This document shows positions 52,268 to 61,077 of a stretch of DNA of 64,000 nucleotides, in pieces. The number at the start of each line of letters is the position of its first letter. The first letter of the stretch is position 1. A program made the translations under genes and the position numbers. This DNA is from Streptomyces sp. NBC_00239 (GTDB lineage Bacteria > Actinomycetota > Actinomycetes > Streptomycetales > Streptomycetaceae): the NCBI RefSeq assembly GCF_036194065.1, contig NZ_CP108095.1:6262001-6326000 (forward strand), written 5' to 3'. The notes beneath the pieces were generated by a model that was not told the DNA's origin, did no database searches, and worked only from the letters and a program-made list of their open reading frames with translations.

Positions 52268-52435
52268 GCGGATCCGGCCACCCGGGGCTTCGGCGACGCG
52301 GGCCGCACGGGGCTGGCGACGCGGGCCACGCGGGGTTTCGGCGACGCGGGCCACGCGGGGCTCCGGCCACTCCGGTCACCCCGGGCTCCGGCGACTCCGG
52401 TCACCCCGGGTTCCGGCGACTCCGGTCACCCCGGC
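52268..52435. repeat. Tandem GC-rich repeats between the APH and MBL genes
   Basis: Two linked arrays occupy most of this 390-bp gene-free gap. The left one has three degenerate units with GGCGACGCGGGCCACGCGGG. The right one has 25-bp units containing TCCGGTCACCCCGGG, whose TCCGGTCACC core starts at 52371, 52396 and 52421. Since 25 is not a multiple of three, this is not a disguised coding repeat. Confidence 0.8.
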
Positions 52436-52545
52436 CGTTCCCGGCGGCCGGTGACTCCGGCCACTCCCGGTGGCCCGGCGGCCCGGACCACTCCGGCCCG
52501 GCCGCCCCGGCCGCCCCGGCCGACCCGCCGCCCCCCGGCCGCCCG

Positions 52546-53457
52546 TCAGGCGTGGCAGCTCACCGGCACGCCCCCGTTCATCACCGCCATGTCGGTGAAC
52601 ACCGCGATCGCGTCCAGCCGGCTGCCGCCCGGCGCCCCGTCCAGTTCCGCGTACGCCCGGTGCAGGTTCGCGACCAGCCGCTCGCTCTCCCGCCACCCGG
52701 CGAACTCGCCCAGGTCCGCCTGCTGCGCGGCCTCCAGCGGGGTCAGCCCCTTGGCCCGCCCGGCCTCCGCGAGCGTGAGCACGTACCGCAGGTACCGCTC
52801 GGTGGCGTCGTACGCGGACGGGTCGGTCAGCGGCCCGTGCCCCGGTACGACGGTCTGCGCGCCGAGCCCGCGCAGGAAGTCCAGCGCCGCCAGCGACCCG
52901 GCCAGCGAGCCCATCGGGATGAACGGCGTGCCCCCGGCGAAGACCAGGTCGCCGGTGAACACCACGCCCTGGCGCGGCAGCCACACCACCGAGTCGCCGA
53001 CCGTGTGCGCGGGGCCCGGGTGCAGGACCCGTACCTCCGTGTCCCCGAGGTGCACGGTCAGCCGGTCCGAGTACGTCACGGTGGGGGCGGTGATGCGGAT
53101 GTCCCCGAACGGGGTCTGCGGCCAGATCAGATGGAGCTGGTGGCCCGCGTCCAGCTGCTCGGAGCGGCAGTTCTCGTGCCCGATCACGGTGGCCCCGGGC
53201 GTGAACACGCAGTTCCCGTACGTGTGGTCGCCGTGGTGGTGGGTGTTCACGATCAGATCGGGCAGCGGCACACCGGCCTCCGCCACCGCGTCGCGCAGCC
53301 GCCGGGCCCGCGGTTCGGTCGCCGCGGTGTCGACGAGCAGGGTCCGCCCGCCGTCGCTCACGAAGCCCGCGTTGTTGAGGCACCAGCCCCCGTCCGGCTG
53401 TATGTAGGCGTGCACTTCGGGTGCCAACTGGACGGTGTACGGCTCTTCGGCGGCCAT
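52546..53457 (-). CDS. MBL-fold metallo-hydrolase
   Basis: The 303-aa protein has the metallo-beta-lactamase motif NTHHHGDHTYGN (71-82), plus HPGPAHTVGDSVVW and VPGHGPLTD for the remaining metal ligands. Two zinc ions are expected. The substrate is unknown; beta-lactams are unlikely as it lacks a signal peptide. ATG 53457 has GGGGAGAA upstream. Confidence 0.92.
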   Translation of the reverse strand: MAAEEPYTVQLAPEVHAYIQPDGGWCLNNAGFVSDGGRTLLVDTAATEPRARRLRDAVAEAGVPLPDLIVNTHHHGDHTYGNCVFTPGATVIGHENCRSEQLDAGHQLHLIWPQTPFGDIRITAPTVTYSDRLTVHLGDTEVRVLHPGPAHTVGDSVVWLPRQGVVFTGDLVFAGGTPFIPMGSLAGSLAALDFLRGLGAQTVVPGHGPLTDPSAYDATERYLRYVLTLAEAGRAKGLTPLEAAQQADLGEFAGWRESERLVANLHRAYAELDGAPGGSRLDAIAVFTDMAVMNGGVPVSCHA

Positions 53458-53556
53458 GCGTTCTCCCCGGGTCGCGGCGACTGGCCCGTGCATCCTGCCA
53501 GCCGCCGCCCGGCCCGGGGAGAGGGCCCCTCACGGGCCCGCGGACGCCCGCTCGCG

Positions 53557-53853
53557 TCAGTGGTCGTCCCAGTGGCCGTCGTGCTGCGCGTGCCGGTGGC
53601 CGTCGTGCAGGTAGTCGACGTGGTCGCCGTGCGGCACGGCGTCGTGTCCGCAGTCCCGGCCGTGCGCGTGCTCGTGCCCGTCGTGGGAGACGTGCTCGTC
53701 CGTCTCGCATTCGTCCCAGTGGCCGGAATGCTCCCGGTGCAGATGGCCGTCGTGCGCGTAGTCGACGTGGTCGCCGTGCGCCACCTCGGTGTGCCCGCAG
53801 CCCGGGCCGTGCGCGTGTTCGTGGGTGGGGTGCTCGTGGTGCAGAGTCGTCAT
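53557..53853 (-). CDS. Histidine-rich internally duplicated protein (98 aa)
   Basis: 28 of 98 residues are His and many others are Asp or Glu. Two copies of a unit of about 40 residues can be aligned: HEHAHGPGCGHTEVAHGDHV then HEHAHGRDCGHDAVPHGDHV, each followed by DY-HDGH and an HW end. Each half has one conserved Cys (GCGH/DCGH). This is a probable Zn/Ni/Cu-binding protein in the cytoplasm; no signal peptide is present. I found no Zur- or Nur-like box nearby. ATG 53853 is chosen over a longer reading that runs into the octanucleotide arrays. Confidence 0.8.
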   Translation of the reverse strand: MTTLHHEHPTHEHAHGPGCGHTEVAHGDHVDYAHDGHLHREHSGHWDECETDEHVSHDGHEHAHGRDCGHDAVPHGDHVDYLHDGHRHAQHDGHWDDH

Positions 53854-53924
53854 ACGGGCGAGGCTAGACCTGATTGCCCCGGTATCGCCTGTTGTGTCCG
53901 CGCGTCCCCGGCAAGCACGACCAT

Positions 53925-53980
53925 CACACCGGCACACCGGCACACCGGCACACCGGCACACCGGCACACCGGCACACCGG
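53925..53980. repeat. (CACACCGG)x7 octanucleotide array
   Basis: Seven perfect 8-bp units, ending 11 bp before a second octanucleotide array. Such arrays change copy number by slipped-strand pairing. This one lies 72 bp upstream of the His-rich gene, on its promoter side. Confidence 0.95.
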
Positions 53981-53990
53981 CATGCTGGTG

Positions 53991-54064
<74 letters not shown>

Positions 54065-54159
54065 GTCAGTGGATCCGGAGTCCCGGCAGACCCCGTTCCG
54101 CCGAACCGCCCGGCGCCGGGGACGTGAGCGCGGGCGCGGGCGCGGGCGTGAGCATGGGC

Positions 54160-54537
54160 TCAGAGGATCAGCGCCGCCGCGAACCCGGCCAGCGCCACCG
54201 TGCACAGCGTCCCGGCCAGCGCCGACCGCGGGGCCAGCCCGGGCGGCCGGTCCGCCGCCAGCTCCTTGATCCGCCGGTGCGCCACCCACAGGAACCCCAG
54301 CCACAGCAGCGCGATCAGGGCGGTGCCGGCCGTCGCCACCGGCGCGCCGCCCGCGCGCAGGCCCTGCTTGAGCGCGAGCACGGCGACCGCCGTGGCGGTC
54401 AGCGTCGTACGCCGCCACGCCAGCCGGGTGCGCTCCGGCTGCAGCCCCGGATCGCGGGCACCGCCGTCCCCGCCGTCGTCACCGCCCCGTCCGTCGCCGC
54501 CCCCGCCGCCCGCGGGCGCCGCGGCCGCCGCGCTCAC
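54160..54537 (-). CDS. DUF202 membrane protein
   Basis: The 125-aa protein has the DUF202 start of helix 1 (ERTRLAWRRTTLTATAVAVL) and three hydrophobic helices. The N-terminus is Gly/Asp-rich. The GTG start at 54537 overlaps the stop of the other DUF202 gene (GTGA), so the pair is coupled, as is common for this family. Function unknown. Confidence 0.88.
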   Translation of the reverse strand: MSAAAAAPAGGGGGDGRGGDDGGDGGARDPGLQPERTRLAWRRTTLTATAVAVLALKQGLRAGGAPVATAGTALIALLWLGFLWVAHRRIKELAADRPPGLAPRSALAGTLCTVALAGFAAALIL

Positions 54538-54932
54538 GCGGGCTCCGTCCAGCCGAACAGCACGACCACCACCATCGCCAGCGCGACCAGGCCCACCCCG
54601 AGGCTCAGCACCACCGGGAAGTGCGACACCGGCAGGTCCTCGCCGCGCCGCATGGCCCGCTCGCACCGCACCCAGTGGTTGACGGCCCGCAACGCGCACA
54701 GCGCGCCCACCAGCAGCAGCGCCAGCGCCATCCCGACCCGGACCCCCCACCGCAGGTCCGGCAGGAACTGGTCGACCGCGAAGCCGCCGCCCACCAGCGC
54801 CAGCGCGGTCCTGATCCAGGCCAGGAACGTGCGCTCGTTGGCGAGGGAGAACCGGTAGTCGGGGGTACCGCCCTCGTCACGCAGCCGCCGCGGCGCGAAC
54901 CAGAGCCGTACGTCCTTCACGAAGTCGATCAT
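54534..54932 (-). CDS. YidH-type DUF202 membrane protein
   Basis: The 132-aa protein has DYRFSLANERTFLAWIRTAL, the family signature, and three membrane helices. It lies 21 bp after the NUDIX gene on the same strand. Function unknown in all organisms I know of. Confidence 0.92.
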   Translation of the reverse strand: MIDFVKDVRLWFAPRRLRDEGGTPDYRFSLANERTFLAWIRTALALVGGGFAVDQFLPDLRWGVRVGMALALLLVGALCALRAVNHWVRCERAMRRGEDLPVSHFPVVLSLGVGLVALAMVVVVLFGWTEPA

Positions 54933-54953
54933 CCGGGCAATCTATCCGGGCAC

Positions 54954-55544
54954 CTACCGCTCGGCCGTCCCCCCGGCGCACCCGGCACGGAAGGCCTCCA
55001 GCCGCCGGTACGCGTCCAGCCCGTCCGGCACCCACTCCCACTCCTGCTCCGGCCCCTGCTCCGGCCCCGGTTCCCGCCCGCGGGCCGTGCCGCCGGCCCG
55101 CCGGGCCAGCTCCGCCTCGTCCAGATACGCGTACCAGTCCACCTCCGAGGCCTGCGGGGACACCGGCAGCGCGCAGCGCACCTCGTGCACGTACGACCAC
55201 CAGGCGCCGCCCTCGCCCTCGTACAGGAACTTGAACAGCGGCACCGGCTGCGGCAGTCCGGACACCCCCAGCTCCTCCTCGGCCTCGCGCAGCGCGGCCT
55301 GCGCGTAGCTCTCGCCGGCGCCCAGCACCCCGCCGACGAACATGTCGTAGCGGGACGGGAAGACCAGCTTCGACGCCGTCCGGCGGTGTACGAAAACCCG
55401 CCCCTCGGGGTCCTTGACCTGCACGAACACGCACCGGTGCAGGAGGCCGCGGGCATACACCTCGCCGCGCCGGGCCTGCCCCGTCACCCGGTCCTGCCGG
55501 TCCACCACGTCCAGCACCTCGTCAGAGGGATCTGCGGTACTCAT
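54954..55544 (-). CDS. NUDIX hydrolase
   Basis: Cleaves a nucleoside diphosphate linked to another moiety. The 196-aa protein has the Nudix box GVLGAGESYAQAALREAEEE LGV (72-94), which fits GX5EX7REUXEEXGU. The opening VDRQDRVTGQARRGEVYARG is like IPP-isomerase-type or YfcD-like members. ATG 55544 is preferred; ATG 55553 adds three residues. It is divergent from the FAD dehydrogenase and upstream of the DUF202 pair. Confidence 0.93.
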   Translation of the reverse strand: MSTADPSDEVLDVVDRQDRVTGQARRGEVYARGLLHRCVFVQVKDPEGRVFVHRRTASKLVFPSRYDMFVGGVLGAGESYAQAALREAEEELGVSGLPQPVPLFKFLYEGEGGAWWSYVHEVRCALPVSPQASEVDWYAYLDEAELARRAGGTARGREPGPEQGPEQEWEWVPDGLDAYRRLEAFRAGCAGGTAER

Positions 55545-55627
55545 GCGGATCATCCAACCACCGGTGTTGACGGGTTACCGCCGCGTAGCCAGGATCTGTC
55601 CCACCACCGACAGAGGACGGCAAACGC

Positions 55628-57283
55628 ATGGCGTACGACGCAGACGTGATCGTGATCGGGGCCGGACTGGCGGGCCTCGCGGCCACCGCGGAGCTCGTGG
55701 ACGCGGGCCGGAAGGTGATCCTGCTCGACCAGGAGCCCGAACAGTCGCTCGGCGGCCAGGCCCACTGGTCCTTCGGCGGGCTCTTCTTCGTCGACTCGCC
55801 CGAGCAGCGCCGCATGCGGATCAGGGACAGCCGCGACCTCGCCCTCCAGGACTGGCTCGGCACCGCCGGCTTCGACCGCGAGGACGACGCCTGGCCGCGC
55901 CGCTGGGCCGAGGCGTACGTCGACTTCGCCGCGGGCGAGAAGCGCAGCTGGCTGCACGCCCAGGGGGTGCGCTTCTTCCCGGTGGTCGGCTGGGCCGAAC
56001 GCGGCGGCTACGACGCCAACGGGCACGGCAACTCCGTGCCCCGCTTCCACATCACCTGGGGCACCGGCCCCGGCCTGGTCGAACCCTTCGCCCGCCGGGT
56101 CCGCATCGGAGCGGCCCGCGGCCTGGTCACGATGGCGTTCCGGCACCGGGTCACCGGGCTCGGCCGCAGCGCGGGCGCCGTGGACACCGTCACCGGCGAG
56201 ATCTTGGCGCCCTCGACCGCCGTACGCGGTGCCGCGAGCAGCCGCGAGGTCGTCGGCAGCTTCGAACTGCGCGCCCAAGCCGTGATCGTCACCTCCGGCG
56301 GCATCGGCGGCAACCACGACCTCGTCCGCAAGCAGTGGCCCACCCGGCTCGGCACCCCGCCCGCCCGCCTCCTGAGCGGCGTGCCCGCCCACGTGGACGG
56401 GCTGATGCTGGGCATCGCGGAGGAGGCCGGGGCCCGGCACATCAACCGCGACCGGATGTGGCACTACACCGAGGGCATCGAGAACTGGGACCCGATCTGG
56501 GCCCGGCACGGCATCCGGATCCTGCCCGGCCCCTCGTCGCTGTGGCTGGACGCGACCGGGCGGCGGCTGCCCGTGCCGCTCTTCCCCGGCTTCGACACGC
56601 TCGGCACCCTCGAACACATCATGAAGACGGGCCACGACCACACCTGGTTCGTGCTCAACCAGCGCATCATCGGCAAGGAGTTCGGGCTCTCCGGCTCCGA
56701 GCAGAACCCCGACCTGACCGGCCGCTCGATCCGCGACGTCATCAACCGGGCCCGCGCCGAAGTCCCCGGCCCGGTCAAGGCGTTCATGGACAACGGCATC
56801 GACTTCGTGGTCGAGCGGGACCTCGGCGCCCTGGTCCGCGGGATGAACGCGATCACCAAGGACGACCTGATCGACGAGGCGGCGCTGCGCCACGAGATCA
56901 CCGCCCGGGACCGCGAGATCGCCCACCCCTTCACCAAGGACCTCCAGGTCACCGCCATCCACGGGGCCCGCAGGTACCTCGGCGACCGGCTCATCCGCAC
57001 GGCCGCGCCGCACCGGATCCTCGACCCGAAGGCCGGCCCGCTGATCGCCGTACGGCTGTCGATCCTGACCCGCAAGTCGCTCGGCGGACTGGAGACCGAC
57101 CTCGACTCGCGGGTCCTGGCAGAGGGCGGCGAGCCGCTGCCCGGCGTCTACGCGGCCGGCGAAGCGGCCGGCTTCGGGGGCGGCGGGGTGCACGGCTACC
57201 GGTCCCTGGAGGGCACCTTCCTCGGCGGCTGCCTCTTCTCCGGCCGCACCGCCGGCCGCGCCGCCGCCCGCGCCACGGCCTGA
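55628..57283 (+). CDS. FAD-binding dehydrogenase, ketosteroid-dehydrogenase/fumarate-reductase family
   Basis: The 551-aa flavoprotein has the FAD motif VIGAGLAGLAATAEL (9-23), GGQAHWSFGGLFFV and, at the C-terminus, GVYAAGEAAGFGGGGVHGYR and GTFLGGCLFSGRTAGR, the second FAD contact. It belongs to the family often annotated FAD-binding dehydrogenase, related to 3-ketosteroid Delta1-dehydrogenases. Steroid use is not implied: no other steroid gene is here. ATG 55628 has GAGGACGG upstream. Confidence 0.92.
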   Translation: MAYDADVIVIGAGLAGLAATAELVDAGRKVILLDQEPEQSLGGQAHWSFGGLFFVDSPEQRRMRIRDSRDLALQDWLGTAGFDREDDAWPRRWAEAYVDFAAGEKRSWLHAQGVRFFPVVGWAERGGYDANGHGNSVPRFHITWGTGPGLVEPFARRVRIGAARGLVTMAFRHRVTGLGRSAGAVDTVTGEILAPSTAVRGAASSREVVGSFELRAQAVIVTSGGIGGNHDLVRKQWPTRLGTPPARLLSGVPAHVDGLMLGIAEEAGARHINRDRMWHYTEGIENWDPIWARHGIRILPGPSSLWLDATGRRLPVPLFPGFDTLGTLEHIMKTGHDHTWFVLNQRIIGKEFGLSGSEQNPDLTGRSIRDVINRARAEVPGPVKAFMDNGIDFVVERDLGALVRGMNAITKDDLIDEAALRHEITARDREIAHPFTKDLQVTAIHGARRYLGDRLIRTAAPHRILDPKAGPLIAVRLSILTRKSLGGLETDLDSRVLAEGGEPLPGVYAAGEAAGFGGGGVHGYRSLEGTFLGGCLFSGRTAGRAAARATA

Positions 57284-57464
57284 ACGGTGCCCTGCGCGCC
57301 ACGCCCTCCCCGCACCACGCCGCACAATTCCAGCCCCGCCGGCCCTGCGGGCGCGAAACGCGGCGGGCATGTCCAGCCCCGCCGGCGATGCGGGGCGCAA
57401 CCTCCGGGCTCGCCGGCGCTGCGGGGCAACCTCCGGGCTCGCCGGCGCTGCGAGCGGGCAATTC
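57284..57464. repeat. Satellite units preceding element copy D
   Basis: Start of a 774-bp gene-free interval. Five to six degenerate units such as AACCTCCGGGCTCGCCGGCG repeat between 57330 and 57464 and run into the left arm of element copy D. Confidence 0.75.
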
Positions 57465-57580
57465 CCAGCCTCGCCGGCGTTTGAGGCGCGGGGTTTGGGG
57501 CGGAGCCCCAACGAACAACCCGGCTGGCGCCGGGCACCGGGCTCCGCCCGGACCCGCTCCTCAAGCGCCGGAGGGGCTGG
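57465..57580. repeat. 116-bp cloverleaf-like element, copy D
   Basis: Same layout as copy A, with a 2-bp longer centre (CCCGGCTGGCGCCGGG in place of CCCGGCTCCGCCGGG) shared only with copy E. The right arm (57553-57580) carries the same kind of changes as copy B (CTCCTCAAGCGCCGGAGGGG). It lies about 180 bp past the FAD dehydrogenase stop. Confidence 0.9.
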
Positions 57581-57868
57581 AGGGTGCGGGCGGGGTCAGC
57601 CGGGCCCTGCCCGGACCTGCTCCTCAAGCGCCGGAGGGGCTGGAGGGTGCGGGCGGGGTCAGCCGGGCCCTGCCCGGACCTGCTCCTCAAGCGCCGGAGG
57701 GGCTGGAGGGTGCGGGCGGGGTCAGCCGGGCCCTGTCTGGACCCGCTCCTCAAGCGCCGGAGGGGCTGGAGAGTGCGGCGGGGTCAGCCGGGCCCTGCCC
57801 GGACCCGCTCCTCAAGCGCCGGAGGGGCTGAAAGGTGCGGCGGGGTTGCCGGGCTCCGCCCGGACCCG
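57556..57868. repeat. 63-bp tandem array derived from the right end of element D
   Basis: GCTCCTCAAGCGCCGGAGGG starts at 57556, 57619, 57682, 57745 and 57807, giving four units of 63 bp and one of 62. Each unit is the element's right arm plus a GGTGCGGGCGGGGTCAGCC spacer and a CCGGGCCCTGCCCGG hairpin related to hairpin 3 of the element. 63 bp is 21 codons, so all frames stay open, but there is no start or codon bias to suggest a gene. Confidence 0.92.
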
Positions 57869-58057
57869 CCCCCCCGCAGTGACCCGTGCACCGGCCTGTG
57901 CCAACTGATCCTGATTTGCCAGCAGTTGAAAACGCGCCAGCATATGGCTCAGACCTTGACTCGGAGCAACCCCTACCGCTTTGCTGTGCGTGATCATTCA
58001 GACGCCGTCCGGCGTCGGCCGGACCCACGCGCAGCGCCCTGGAGGGAAGTCCCGCGG

Positions 58058-58999
58058 ATGTCTCCCCCTCCGCCGCCTCTCGGCCGCCCCCGCAAGAAGG
58101 ACGCCCAGCTCTTCGACCCGGCCCTGTGCGACACCGAACTCGTCGACGTACGTGGCCAGTTCACCCAGGGCCGGTGGGCGCCCGTACGGTCCCTGCTGGC
58201 CGCCACCGGTGACGACTGGGACCGCCGCGGACACCGCGTCGTGGTCCTCGCCCAGACCCCGGCCGCCACCGCATGGGCCCGCGAATGGCTCCTCGCCGAA
58301 CCCGAGAGCGCCGACGCCGCCACCCTGCTCGCCTGCGCCGGCGTGTTCACCGCCCTGCGCGGCAAGGGCTCCGCCGAAGCCGCCGAACAGGCCTGCGCGG
58401 CCGCGGCCGCCCGGGTCCCCGCCGACCCCACCCCCTGGCTCGGCCTGCTCCTCCTCGCCGGCGCCTTCGGCACGAGCGAGGAGTTCAGCCGCAACTTCGA
58501 CCAGGTCCGTGCCCGGCACCAGGAGCACCACCACGCCCACCACGTGATGGTGGCCCGTCTCGCCGAGAGCGCCCCCGCCGGCGGCCACGACCCGCTCCAC
58601 GAGGTCTACGACTTCGCCGCCTGGGCCGCCGAGGAGTCCCCGGCCGACTCCCCGCTCGCCGTCCTCCCCGTCATCGCGCACGCCGAGCGGTACCGCGTAC
58701 TGGCCGCCGCGGGCGCCGCCCCCGACCCCGCCGCGCACTGGTCCGGCCGCCGGGCCCGCCAGGTCCTGCGGTCCGCCTTCGACTGGTGGCTCGAATGGGA
58801 GCGCGAGGACCACCCGCGCAACCGCATCGACCTGAACTTCCTGGCCCACGCCAAACTCTGCGAGGGCCGGCCCGCCGAGGCGGCCGCCCTCTTCCACCGC
58901 ATCGGACGGCACGCCACCCGCGCCCCCTGGTCGTACCCCGACCGCGACCCGCACAAGGCCTTCCTCGCCGCGCGCACCGCCGCGCTCGGCTCCGCCTGA
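58058..58999 (+). CDS. Hypothetical helical repeat protein (313 aa)
   Basis: I do not recognise a named family. The protein is soluble and almost all helix, with TPR-like helix pairs (ATLLACAGVFTALRGKGSAE, LNFLAHAKLCEGRPAEAAAL). A His-rich segment ARHQEHHHAHHVMV lies near the middle. ATG 58058 has GGAGGGAAG eight bases upstream; in-frame readings further left run through the 63-bp repeats and are rejected. The amino-acid permease follows after 44 bp. Confidence 0.85.
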   Translation: MSPPPPPLGRPRKKDAQLFDPALCDTELVDVRGQFTQGRWAPVRSLLAATGDDWDRRGHRVVVLAQTPAATAWAREWLLAEPESADAATLLACAGVFTALRGKGSAEAAEQACAAAAARVPADPTPWLGLLLLAGAFGTSEEFSRNFDQVRARHQEHHHAHHVMVARLAESAPAGGHDPLHEVYDFAAWAAEESPADSPLAVLPVIAHAERYRVLAAAGAAPDPAAHWSGRRARQVLRSAFDWWLEWEREDHPRNRIDLNFLAHAKLCEGRPAEAAALFHRIGRHATRAPWSYPDRDPHKAFLAARTAALGSA

Positions 59000-59043
59000 C
59001 CCGCCGGCCCGCCGCCGGCGCACCCGAAAGGACACCACCCGCC

Positions 59044-60594
59044 ATGACGTCGGGCAGATCCAGCACGCTCACCGGTGCGACGGAGATCCGCACCTACAAG
59101 GGACAGGACCGCGCCCTGCGCGCCGGCCGCCTCGGCACGGCCGGCCTCCTGCTCTCCGTGCTCGCCGCGAGCGCCCCGCTGATGGTCGTCGCCGGCGTGA
59201 TGCCGACCACCTTCGGCGTGATGGGCATCGTCGGACAGCCCCTGCTGTTCGTCATCCTCGGCGTCGTCCTGGTGCTCTTCAGCGTCGGCTACGCGGAGAT
59301 GAGCCGGCACGTCCACAACGCCGGCGCCTTCTACGCGTACATCGCCCGCGGACTGGGCCCCACCGCCGGCGCCGGCGCCTCCTTCGTCGCCCTCGTCGCC
59401 TACAGCGCCATGCAGGTCGGCGTGTACGGGATCCTCGGGTTCGAGGTCTCCGGCCTCTGCGCCACCTACCTCGACGCCGAGGTCGCCTGGTGGATACCCG
59501 CCCTGGCGGCGGTCGCCGTCACCGGCGCGCTGGGCTGGCTCAAGATCGACCTCAACGCGCGCGTGCTCGGCGTCCTGCTGCTCATCGAGTGCGTACTCGT
59601 CGTGATCTTCGACGTCGCGGCCCTCGCCGACCCCGGCAAGGAGGGCCTCTCGCTCCACGCGTTCAACCCCGAGACCCTCGGCGGCGCCGGCCTCGGCACC
59701 GCCCTGTGCTTCTGCATCGCCGCCTTCGTCGGCTTCGAGCAGTCCCCGGTCTACGCCGAGGAGACCAGCAAGCCGCACATCGTCGTCTCCCGGGTGATGT
59801 TCCTCGCCGTCGGCTTCGCCGCCCTCTTCTTCGCGCTCAGCTCCTGGGCCCTGACGGTCGCCACCGGCCCCGGCGCCATCGTCGAGAGCTCCGCCAAGGC
59901 CGGCCCCGGCCTCCTCTTCGGGCTCACCGAGGCCCGCCTCGGCACCGCGTTCACCGACATCCTGCACGTGCTCTTCGTCACCGGGATGTTCGCCGCGATG
60001 CTCAGCTTCCACAACGTCGTCGCCCGCTACGCCTTCGCCATGGGCCGCGAGGGCCTGCTGCCCGCCGCGTTCGGCCGCACCAGCCCCACCAGCGGCGCCC
60101 CCGCCACCGGCTCGCTCCTCCAGACCGTGATCTCCGTCCTGGTCGTCGGGGCATTCGCCGTCTCCGACGACAAGCCGGTCGGCGACCCCACCGCCCCGGT
60201 CCTGCAGCTCTTCACCTGGATGGGCAACGTCGGCGCGCTCGGCGTGATCCTGCTGATGGCCACCGCCTCCTTCGCCGTCATCGCCTTCTTCGTCCGGCGC
60301 GGCGCGGCCGGCGCCCAGATCTGGCGGCTCGTCGCCGCGGGCCTGGCCGGCCTCGCCCTGCTCGGCATCGCCGTCTACACGGTCAAGGACTTCGACGTCC
60401 TGGTCGGCTCGGGCCCCGGCTCCACCCTGAACTGGGTGCTGCCGGGCGTCATCGCCGTCGCCGTCGCCGTCGGCCTGGTGCACGGTGCCGTGATGCGCCG
60501 TACGAAGCCGGAGGCGCATGCGCGCATCGGCCTCGGCAACGAAGCCTTCCGCCTGGACCAGGCCGCCGAACACACGCCCCCAGCCCCCCACTAG
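59044..60594 (+). CDS. APC-family amino-acid permease
   Basis: The 516-aa protein has about 12 membrane helices and the APC pattern: LGTAGLLLSVLAASAPLMVV, NAGAFYAYIARGLGPTAGAG and AFVGFEQSPVYAEETSKPH. Uptake of an amino acid or amine is likely; substrate unknown. AAAGGA lies 12 bases before ATG 59044, a little far. Element copy E and a strong hairpin follow it. Confidence 0.92.
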   Translation: MTSGRSSTLTGATEIRTYKGQDRALRAGRLGTAGLLLSVLAASAPLMVVAGVMPTTFGVMGIVGQPLLFVILGVVLVLFSVGYAEMSRHVHNAGAFYAYIARGLGPTAGAGASFVALVAYSAMQVGVYGILGFEVSGLCATYLDAEVAWWIPALAAVAVTGALGWLKIDLNARVLGVLLLIECVLVVIFDVAALADPGKEGLSLHAFNPETLGGAGLGTALCFCIAAFVGFEQSPVYAEETSKPHIVVSRVMFLAVGFAALFFALSSWALTVATGPGAIVESSAKAGPGLLFGLTEARLGTAFTDILHVLFVTGMFAAMLSFHNVVARYAFAMGREGLLPAAFGRTSPTSGAPATGSLLQTVISVLVVGAFAVSDDKPVGDPTAPVLQLFTWMGNVGALGVILLMATASFAVIAFFVRRGAAGAQIWRLVAAGLAGLALLGIAVYTVKDFDVLVGSGPGSTLNWVLPGVIAVAVAVGLVHGAVMRRTKPEAHARIGLGNEAFRLDQAAEHTPPAPH

Positions 60595-60702
60595 CCCCCG
60601 GCCGCGCCCCGCCGAGGCCCAACGCCCCCAAGGACAACCCCGCCCCACGCCGACGCCCTGGGGGCGCAACACCCAGCCTTGTCGGCGCTGCGTGCGGCAA
60701 TT

Positions 60703-60818
60703 CCAGCCCCGCCGGCGTTTGAGGCGCGGGGTTTGGGGCGGAGCCCCAACGAACAACCCGGCTGGCGCCGGGCACCGGGCTCCGCCCGGACCCGCGCCTC
60801 AAACGCCGGCGAGGCTCG
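60703..60818. repeat. 116-bp cloverleaf-like element, copy E
   Basis: Left arm 60703-60730 and right arm 60791-60818, nearly perfect, with the CCCGGCTGGCGCCGGG centre shared with copy D. It lies 108 bp after the APC permease stop and abuts the terminator hairpin at 60819. A GCGCTGCGTGCGGCAATT satellite precedes it, as in the copy B region. Confidence 0.9.
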
Positions 60819-60856
60819 AACGGCCCCGACACCTCTCGCGAGGTGTCGGGGCCGTT
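60819..60856 (+). terminator. 17-bp perfect terminator hairpin
   Basis: AACGGCCCCGACACCTC (60819-60835), loop TCGC, then the exact complement (60840-60856), followed by GTCG. It is the most stable simple hairpin I see in the window and separates the two permease genes. It starts at the last base of element copy E. Confidence 0.9.
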
Positions 60857-60919
60857 GTCGTCCGCGCGGCGTCGCGGGCCGCGCCCCCGCCGAACCCGAC
60901 CGATCAAGACCTCCCGGTT

Positions 60920-60956
60920 TTGGCCGATCCGCCCCCTCATGGTCTCCTTGGCCGAT
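60920..60956. promoter_or_regulatory. TTGGCCGAT direct repeats in the leader of the second permease
   Basis: TTGGCCGAT occurs at 60920-60928 and 60948-60956, 28 bp apart, inside a relatively AT-rich stretch that probably contains the promoter of the permease at 61078. The remaining leader, to 61077, shows nothing recognised as a riboswitch. Confidence 0.4.
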
Positions 60957-61077
60957 ACACCCAAGCCCCGGGACCCGCGCACCGTCGCACCCCGCGGGCC
61001 CCGGGCCGCGCGCCGGAGGCCGCCTCCGTGCCGCCGCCCGGACCTGCCTGTCCCATTCCACGAAGGCGAACCGATAC

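Noticed and set aside
55628..57283. Steroid Delta1-dehydrogenase
   Set aside because: Family resemblance only; no other steroid catabolic gene is in the window.
57556..57868. CRISPR-like array
   Set aside because: The units are contiguous 63-bp repeats without unique spacers, derived from the neighbouring element, and no cas gene is present.
57584..58057. Upstream extension of the gene at 58058 through the 63-bp repeats
   Set aside because: The extension is made only of repeat-encoded residues, and a strong ribosome-binding site precedes ATG 58058.
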